Source: an uncultured Polaribacter sp. (GTDB taxonomy: Bacteria; Bacteroidota; Bacteroidia; Flavobacteriales; Flavobacteriaceae). From it: DNA of 64,000 bases. This document shows, piece by piece, positions 59,382 to 64,000 of the stretch; within the stretch, counting starts at the first letter, position 1, and each line of letters starts with the position of its first letter. The translations under genes were made by a program, and so were the position numbers. The stretch is taken from the NCBI GenBank assembly GCA_943788045.1, contig CALSOT010000006.1:558001-622000 (forward strand), read 5' to 3'. The notes beneath the pieces are model-generated. The model was given only the letters and a program-made list of their open reading frames with translations, made no database searches and had not been told where the DNA came from.

Positions 59382-61241
59382 TTATTTAATAATAATTTCA
59401 TCAATAAAAAACCATCCCGGATTACCAGATCCTGGGTTATACTCTGGAATTTCATCAATACCTTTTATATTTATCTTAATGAATCTTGCTATTGGATTTA
59501 CATCAATTACTAGCAAACCTGTAGAGCTATCAATCTGAGAAAATTTCGAAGAACCACTAACTTTTTTATCGTTAGAAAAAGAATGCCCATCATTAGAAAA
59601 ACTTACTTCAACTAATTGTGGAATATAGATCCAATTTGATGGCGAGTGCAGGTAACCAATACCAAGAGAGGAAATGGATTTAGACTCCTTTAAATCAATA
59701 ATAAATTCTAATTCTTTGCCTTCTTGACCGATCCATTGTCTTGTACTATGATCTTTAAAACCTCTTTTTCCATCAAGAAGTACTTCAATATTTTTGTATT
59801 TATTATGAAGTTCTTTTTTAGCAATAATCCTTCCTTTTCTTCCTAAATGAACAATCTTCTGCTGTTCTTTTGGAACCTCATCATCAGAACCATGTTCCCA
59901 AGAAATAAAATCAGCAATCAGTTCTTTAACAATATTAGGATGTTTATTTGCTAGATTATTCATTTCTGAGACATCATTACTTAAATCAGATAGAAAGAGG
60001 GCATCGTTTTCTAAATCCAATATACCTTTGTGTGATGTGTCTTTTGGGAAGCCCATTAGTTTCCACTTTCCTTTTCTAACCACCCATTGGTTACCGTATT
60101 TCCAAAACGCACTGGTTCTTGGCGATTTTGTAGCCGGATTCTGAATCATATCAGAAAGGTCCATTCCATCAAAATCATCTGGAATATTTTTCAAATCGCA
60201 TAGTTTAGCCAAAGTGGGCATCCAATCCATGTTTATTAAAAACTGGTCACTTACGATATTACTAGGTAAGTGGTTTTTCCAATTAATGATAGTTGGCAAT
60301 CTAATACCTCCTTCAAAAAGACTACTTTTAGCACCTCTATAAGGACCAGAGTTTCCACCACCGTTTAAAGCTCTAACTTCTGTTGAATATCCATTGTCTG
60401 ATTGATATACAATAATGGTATTTTCTCGTATTCCTAATTCGTCTAATTTATCGATTAAAAATCCTATCCTTTCATCAATAGTGGAAATAAAGGCCGCATA
60501 ATCTCCTCTTGGTTTTTCAACATCTTTATAAAAATCTCTCCATTTTTTTGTAGGTTGATAGGGATAATGTGGCATATTAATAGCATAATACATAAAGAAT
60601 GGTTTGTCTTTATGATCTTCAGTGTACTGCAAAGCCTTTTTTGAGGCTAAATCAGGAAAGTACTGACCATCAAAAAACACCTCTGTTCCATTTTCATATA
60701 AGTCATGTACATTGGGACCTTCCCAATAAAAATAATGAGAATAATTATCTATGCAACCTCTTAAATGTCCAAAGGAATAATCGAAACCCTGGGCATTAGG
60801 ACTACTGCTCTCACTCATTCCTAAATGCCATTTTCCTATATGACCTGTATGATAACCGTTTGACTTAAAAAGTGTAGCCATCGTGCTTTGCCCTTTCGGT
60901 AAGCCATGAGAACCTGGCGAAGCCGAAGTGTTTTTTGATACCCCTGCATTTTGAGGGTATTTCCCTGTGAATAAGGCCGCTCTTGACGGTGCGCAAACTG
61001 GCGCTGCCACATAAGCCTGAGTAAACCGAGTACCTTCTTTTGCAAGTTTATCTAAGTTTGGGGAATAAATGTCTTTTGCACCATAACAACCTAGATCCAT
61101 TGCACCTTGATCGTCTGTATAAATAACAATTACGTTTGGTTTTTTAATTACCTTATTTTGAGATTGCGTTTTATTTACAAGAAAAAAAATACAAATAATA
61201 GTTAATATGCTTTTAAAAAAAAGGGTTTTATTCGTTTTCAT
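59382..61241 (-). CDS. Sulfatase with C-terminal galactose-binding-like domain
   Basis: The start is the ATG at 61241 (MKTNKTLFFKSILTIICIFF), which gives a clean signal peptide; the frame extends 48 bases upstream. About 619 residues: PNVIVIYTDDQGAMDLGCYG, formylglycine site CAPSR (C83), HIGKWHLGMS, YQSDNGYSTEVRALNGGGNS. After the sulfatase core a separate beta-rich domain (about 470-619; KGRIIAKKELHNKYKNIEVL, ending PGWFFIDEIIIK) looks like a discoidin/F5-F8-type sugar-binding module. It could tether the enzyme to the polysaccharide. Confidence 0.9.
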   Translation of the reverse strand: MKTNKTLFFKSILTIICIFFLVNKTQSQNKVIKKPNVIVIYTDDQGAMDLGCYGAKDIYSPNLDKLAKEGTRFTQAYVAAPVCAPSRAALFTGKYPQNAGVSKNTSASPGSHGLPKGQSTMATLFKSNGYHTGHIGKWHLGMSESSSPNAQGFDYSFGHLRGCIDNYSHYFYWEGPNVHDLYENGTEVFFDGQYFPDLASKKALQYTEDHKDKPFFMYYAINMPHYPYQPTKKWRDFYKDVEKPRGDYAAFISTIDERIGFLIDKLDELGIRENTIIVYQSDNGYSTEVRALNGGGNSGPYRGAKSSLFEGGIRLPTIINWKNHLPSNIVSDQFLINMDWMPTLAKLCDLKNIPDDFDGMDLSDMIQNPATKSPRTSAFWKYGNQWVVRKGKWKLMGFPKDTSHKGILDLENDALFLSDLSNDVSEMNNLANKHPNIVKELIADFISWEHGSDDEVPKEQQKIVHLGRKGRIIAKKELHNKYKNIEVLLDGKRGFKDHSTRQWIGQEGKELEFIIDLKESKSISSLGIGYLHSPSNWIYIPQLVEVSFSNDGHSFSNDKKVSGSSKFSQIDSSTGLLVIDVNPIARFIKINIKGIDEIPEYNPGSGNPGWFFIDEIIIK

Positions 61242-61648
61242 CTTAATCCAGTTTTGCGAAAAAGTAGTTTTATTTCTTTTATGATTCACTTAATTCAATT
61301 ACTATTTTATATATAATAAAACGTCTTATTAGGCTCTTAAAATTTCTGAATCTATAAGCATTTAAAACCTTAAAATATTTAGCTTTAGTTCTTTTCAATA
61401 AAATTAGACTTCTTTCTTATGTATGAAGCCTCAATAACTTCTAATTATCAATCAAAATTAATTTAAATTACAGGGTGATTTGGTTCCTATTCGTTCAATA
61501 TAGGGGTTAATATAATCAATCTTGCAACCCTCAAACATTAAACGGTCAATTTGATAGATGAAATCTCCCCCTTTCATTTAAAGTGTTTAGAGTAATCTAT
61601 TAAAGAATATTGAATAATTTAGTATGCCTTTTTTAAATTTGACTAATT

Positions 61649-61663
61649 GTAACTTGTTATAAA
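61649..61663 (+). promoter_or_regulatory. Shared 15-bp element upstream of the sulfatase gene at 61742
   Basis: GTAACTTGTTATAAA matches the element upstream of susC at 14 of 15 positions. Its TTG (61654-61656) sits 23 bp before a TATTTTTG -7 box, so it overlaps the putative -33 region, a place where a regulator would act. Confidence 0.45.
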
Positions 61664-61687
61664 CTATAAAATATATTGCTATTTTTG
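61654..61687 (+). promoter_or_regulatory. Probable promoter of the sulfatase gene at 61742
   Basis: TTG at 61654 and TATTTTTG at 61680-61687, separated by 23 bp, fit the Bacteroidota promoter (TTG, 17-23 bp, TAnnTTTG). The ATG follows about 55 bp later. Confidence 0.5.
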
Positions 61688-61741
61688 TATGTATTCTTTT
61701 TACTACAATTCTAAAAACTATATAGATTAAAAAGACCTATT

Positions 61742-63280
61742 ATGATGAAATATTTTATAGTAATGATAAGCGCTTTTATGTATTTTGATAACTGTAATTC
61801 TCAAAATTATAAATCAAAACCAAACATCATTTATATTTTGGCTGACGATTTAGGCTATGGCGAATTAGGAGTCTATGGCCAAAAGAAAATTCTAACTCCA
61901 CATATTGACGCTTTGGCTTCAAATGGAATGTTATTTACCCAGCATTACTCCGGAGCCCCTGTTTGCGCTCCTTCACGATACATGTTAATGACGGGCAAAC
62001 ATGCAGGTCACGCACGCATAAGAGGTAACGATGAGTGGTCAGAACGAGGCAATGTATGGGATATGGAAAAAGTTTTGGAAGACCCAAATCTTGAGGGCCA
62101 GCGACCTATATTAAATAGCACCGTTACCCTCGGAGAAGTTATGCAAAAAGCAGGATACAAAACGGCTGTTGTTGGAAAATGGGGACTCGGTGGACCGTTA
62201 ACCGAAGGGATTCCGAATAAAAATGGTTTCGATTTTTTTTATGGTTATAATTGTCAACGTCAGGCACATCAATTATACCCTCAATTTCTATGGAAAAATG
62301 AAAATAAAATTTGGTTGAATAATGAAAAAATATTCCCAAGAACTCATAGAAAACTAGATAAAGGAGCTGATTCCTTGGACTTGAATAGCTATAAAAAATG
62401 GACTCAGCAAGACTATGCACCAGCAAAAATGCAAACAGAAGTTCTGAATTTTATTGAAAAAAATAAAGAGCAACCCTTTTTTATGTATTATGCCACACCT
62501 TTGCCACATTTACCATTGCAAGTGCCCCATGAGTATGTTGAAAAATACCTGAAAATTTTTGGTGATGAAAAACCTTATTTAGGAAATAAAGGTTATTTCC
62601 CAAACAGATATCCTAAAGCGACGTATGCAGGCATGATATCCTATCTTGATGATCAAGTAGGAGAGATTGTACAAAAATTAAAAGATTTAGAAATCTATGA
62701 TACTACAATAATTGTTTTTACATCAGACAATGGCCCTTCTTATACGGGGGGAACAGATGCAGCATACTTTAATAGCGCTGGTCCTTTTTTAAGTAAAAGA
62801 GGCCGAACAAAAGGATATACTTACGAGGGAGGTATTAGAGTACCCATGATAGCCAGCTGGCCAGGTCATATTAAATCCAGAAGTAAAACAGATCATATTT
62901 CTGCTTTTTGGGATGTTTTACCTACTTTTTCAGAGTTAGTGAAATCAGATGTTCCTGAGAATTTAGATGGTATTAGCTTTTTACCAACCTTATTAAATAA
63001 GTCAAAAAAGCAAAAAACTCACGAATTTTTATATTGGGAATTCCCCGCTTATAAAGGGCAACAAGCTTTACGAATGGGTAATTGGAAAGGAGTTCGGAAA
63101 AACATCTTTAAAGGAAATATGAAAATTGAACTATACGATTTAGATAAAGATCCTCAAGAACTTTATAATGTGGCAAATAAGTACCCCGAAGTTGTTCATA
63201 AAATAGAAACTATAATGAGGTCAGAACACACGACAGCAGAGATTAAAAAATTCAGAATGAAACAATTAGGAGATAAATAG
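61742..63280 (+). CDS. Sulfatase (formylglycine type), exported
   Basis: The 512-residue sulfatase has a short signal sequence (MMKYFIVMISAFMYFDNCNS). PNIIYILADDLGYGELGVYG is followed by the formylglycine site CAPSR (C75) in APVCAPSRYMLMTGKHAGHA. VVGKWGLGGPLTEG and FTSDNGPSYTGGTDAAYFN follow, then the usual EGGIRVPMIASWPG. It is alone on the plus strand with its own promoter and is followed directly by a GH2 fragment. Length and motifs are intact. Confidence 0.93.
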   Translation: MMKYFIVMISAFMYFDNCNSQNYKSKPNIIYILADDLGYGELGVYGQKKILTPHIDALASNGMLFTQHYSGAPVCAPSRYMLMTGKHAGHARIRGNDEWSERGNVWDMEKVLEDPNLEGQRPILNSTVTLGEVMQKAGYKTAVVGKWGLGGPLTEGIPNKNGFDFFYGYNCQRQAHQLYPQFLWKNENKIWLNNEKIFPRTHRKLDKGADSLDLNSYKKWTQQDYAPAKMQTEVLNFIEKNKEQPFFMYYATPLPHLPLQVPHEYVEKYLKIFGDEKPYLGNKGYFPNRYPKATYAGMISYLDDQVGEIVQKLKDLEIYDTTIIVFTSDNGPSYTGGTDAAYFNSAGPFLSKRGRTKGYTYEGGIRVPMIASWPGHIKSRSKTDHISAFWDVLPTFSELVKSDVPENLDGISFLPTLLNKSKKQKTHEFLYWEFPAYKGQQALRMGNWKGVRKNIFKGNMKIELYDLDKDPQELYNVANKYPEVVHKIETIMRSEHTTAEIKKFRMKQLGDK

Positions 63281-63289
63281 TGTCATTAA

Positions 63290-63607
63290 ATTTTATTAGA
63301 TCGGCAAAGTATTTTAGCCAATCAAAAAGCTATTATACACGCAGAAATATTAATAATAGATAAAAACGGAATAGAAGTACCGAAAGCCAATAACTTATTA
63401 ACCTTTGAATTAGAAGGTGCAGGTAAACTCATCGGAGTAGAAAATGGCGATATTATTGACTTATATCCACATAAAGTGAATTACAGAAAAGCTTTTAATG
63501 GAAAATGCTTAGGAATAATTCAGTCTAATGGACTCCAAGGTGATATTAAATTAAAAATTAAGTCAAAAGGGTTAAAATCACAAACAATTAATATTACAGC
63601 ACATTAA
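63290..63607 (+). pseudogene. GH2 C-terminal domain relic
   Basis: An open stretch without a start codon begins ILLDRQSILANQKAIIHAEI and continues with LLTFELEGAGKLIGVENGDI and YRKAFNGKCLGIIQSNG, ending QTINITAH and a stop. This is the C-terminal Ig-like domain (VTFELEGPGKIIGVDNGD type) of large GH2 enzymes. The catalytic barrel is missing. It sits 9 bp after the sulfatase stop, so a deletion probably removed most of a former GH2 gene. Confidence 0.8.
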
Positions 63608-63858
63608 TGTAAAGATTAATGATAAACTTGATCTAAAAAACATTAATCTACTTTTTCACACACAATATTGCTCTTATTTACCCTTTTATTGAACGGATAA
63701 TACACAAGTGTTAGTCTTACTGATATTAAATTTGAACTTTACTGCATTTTTTGTTAAAAGAAATGATAAAACATCACTCTATACAACAATAGAATAACGA
63801 ATGTTTATTGATAACCCGAGTTTGCTAATCCAATCAGATGGAATTTTAAAAATATAGA

Positions 63859-64000
63859 ATGAATCTCAATCAAATTAAAACTATTTTTTTTCTTGCCTTT
63901 ATTTTTATTGTTATTAGTTGTGGTAACAAAACAGAAAAGGATACAACACAAAATAAAGAGAAAAAAACTAAGCCTAATATTGTCTTTATAATGAGTGATG
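63859..64000 (+). CDS. Sulfatase lipoprotein, N-terminal part only (runs off the window)
   Basis: The ATG at 63859 opens a lipoprotein signal (NQIKTIFFLAFIFIVISCGN, C21 region) followed by a Lys/Thr-rich linker and KPNIVFIMSD, the first metal-binding motif of S1 sulfatases. The catalytic cysteine lies beyond the right edge. Only 47 codons are visible; the assignment rests on the signal plus PNIVFIMSD. Confidence 0.75.
   Translation, partial: MNLNQIKTIFFLAFIFIVISCGNKTEKDTTQNKEKKTKPNIVFIMSD

Larger units (their letters stand above)
61242..61741. other. Divergent PUL intergenic region (500 bp)
   Basis: The spacer between two sulfatase genes transcribed away from each other contains the promoter and shared element described separately. 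A 15-bp operator-like sequence is at 61649 and a -7 box at 61680. I see no ORF or RNA gene. Confidence 0.5.

Overview
The window is AT-rich DNA from the Bacteroidota, most likely a marine member of the Flavobacteriaceae of the Polaribacter type. Several things support this: a complete Bat (aerotolerance) operon; an aminopeptidase with a C-terminal type IX secretion sorting domain; a SusC/SusD pair; many TTG-started or SD-less genes; -7 promoter boxes of the form TAnnTTTG; and the neighbour order acpP-fabF-rnc-IPExxxVDY-type gene-pyk. I saw no rRNA, tRNA, CRISPR array or insertion sequence.

Left part (1-40.6 kb), mostly core genes. It opens with a DUF1501/DUF1800 pair that runs off the left edge. 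Next come an ALDH7-type dehydrogenase, a LuxE-like acyl-protein synthetase, a frameshifted DUF1648 membrane gene, thiL, a secreted M1 aminopeptidase and an LpxH-like phosphatase. The Bat operon fills 9.6-18 kb: moxR, DUF58, a membrane protein, batA, batB, batC (frameshifted), batD and batE. A small protein, two SulP anion transporters and a beta-carbonic anhydrase form a probable bicarbonate module (18.0-22.6 kb). After these lie cvpA-like, yraN-like, LD-carboxypeptidase, metG (frameshifted), histone-deacetylase-like, an IorAB-type molybdenum hydroxylase pair, a short ssb, GNAT, CBS, pyk, rnc, fabF, acpP, purN and a ribonuclease H gene.

Right part (40.7-64 kb): a polysaccharide utilisation locus (PUL) for a sulfated, probably galactose-containing polysaccharide. 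It holds SusC and SusD, a GH2 beta-galactosidase-type enzyme, a parallel beta-helix lipoprotein, six intact formylglycine-type sulfatases and a seventh that runs off the right edge. The intended work flow would be capture and import by SusCD, desulfation by the sulfatases and removal of terminal beta-galactose or a related sugar by GH2. No obvious endo-acting hydrolase is visible here; the beta-helix protein is the only candidate depolymerase.

The PUL is visibly eroding. A hybrid two-component regulator has lost its sensor half and carries an internal amber codon, one sulfatase is reduced to a deletion-riddled remnant, and a GH2 C-terminal fragment and a probable sulfatase tail lie between live genes. 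A 15-bp sequence is shared, with one mismatch, between the regions upstream of susC and of the divergent sulfatase gene, and may be an operator. Single-base frameshifts also occur in metG (expected to be essential), batC, the DUF1648 gene and the beta-helix gene, so some may be sequencing errors rather than biology.
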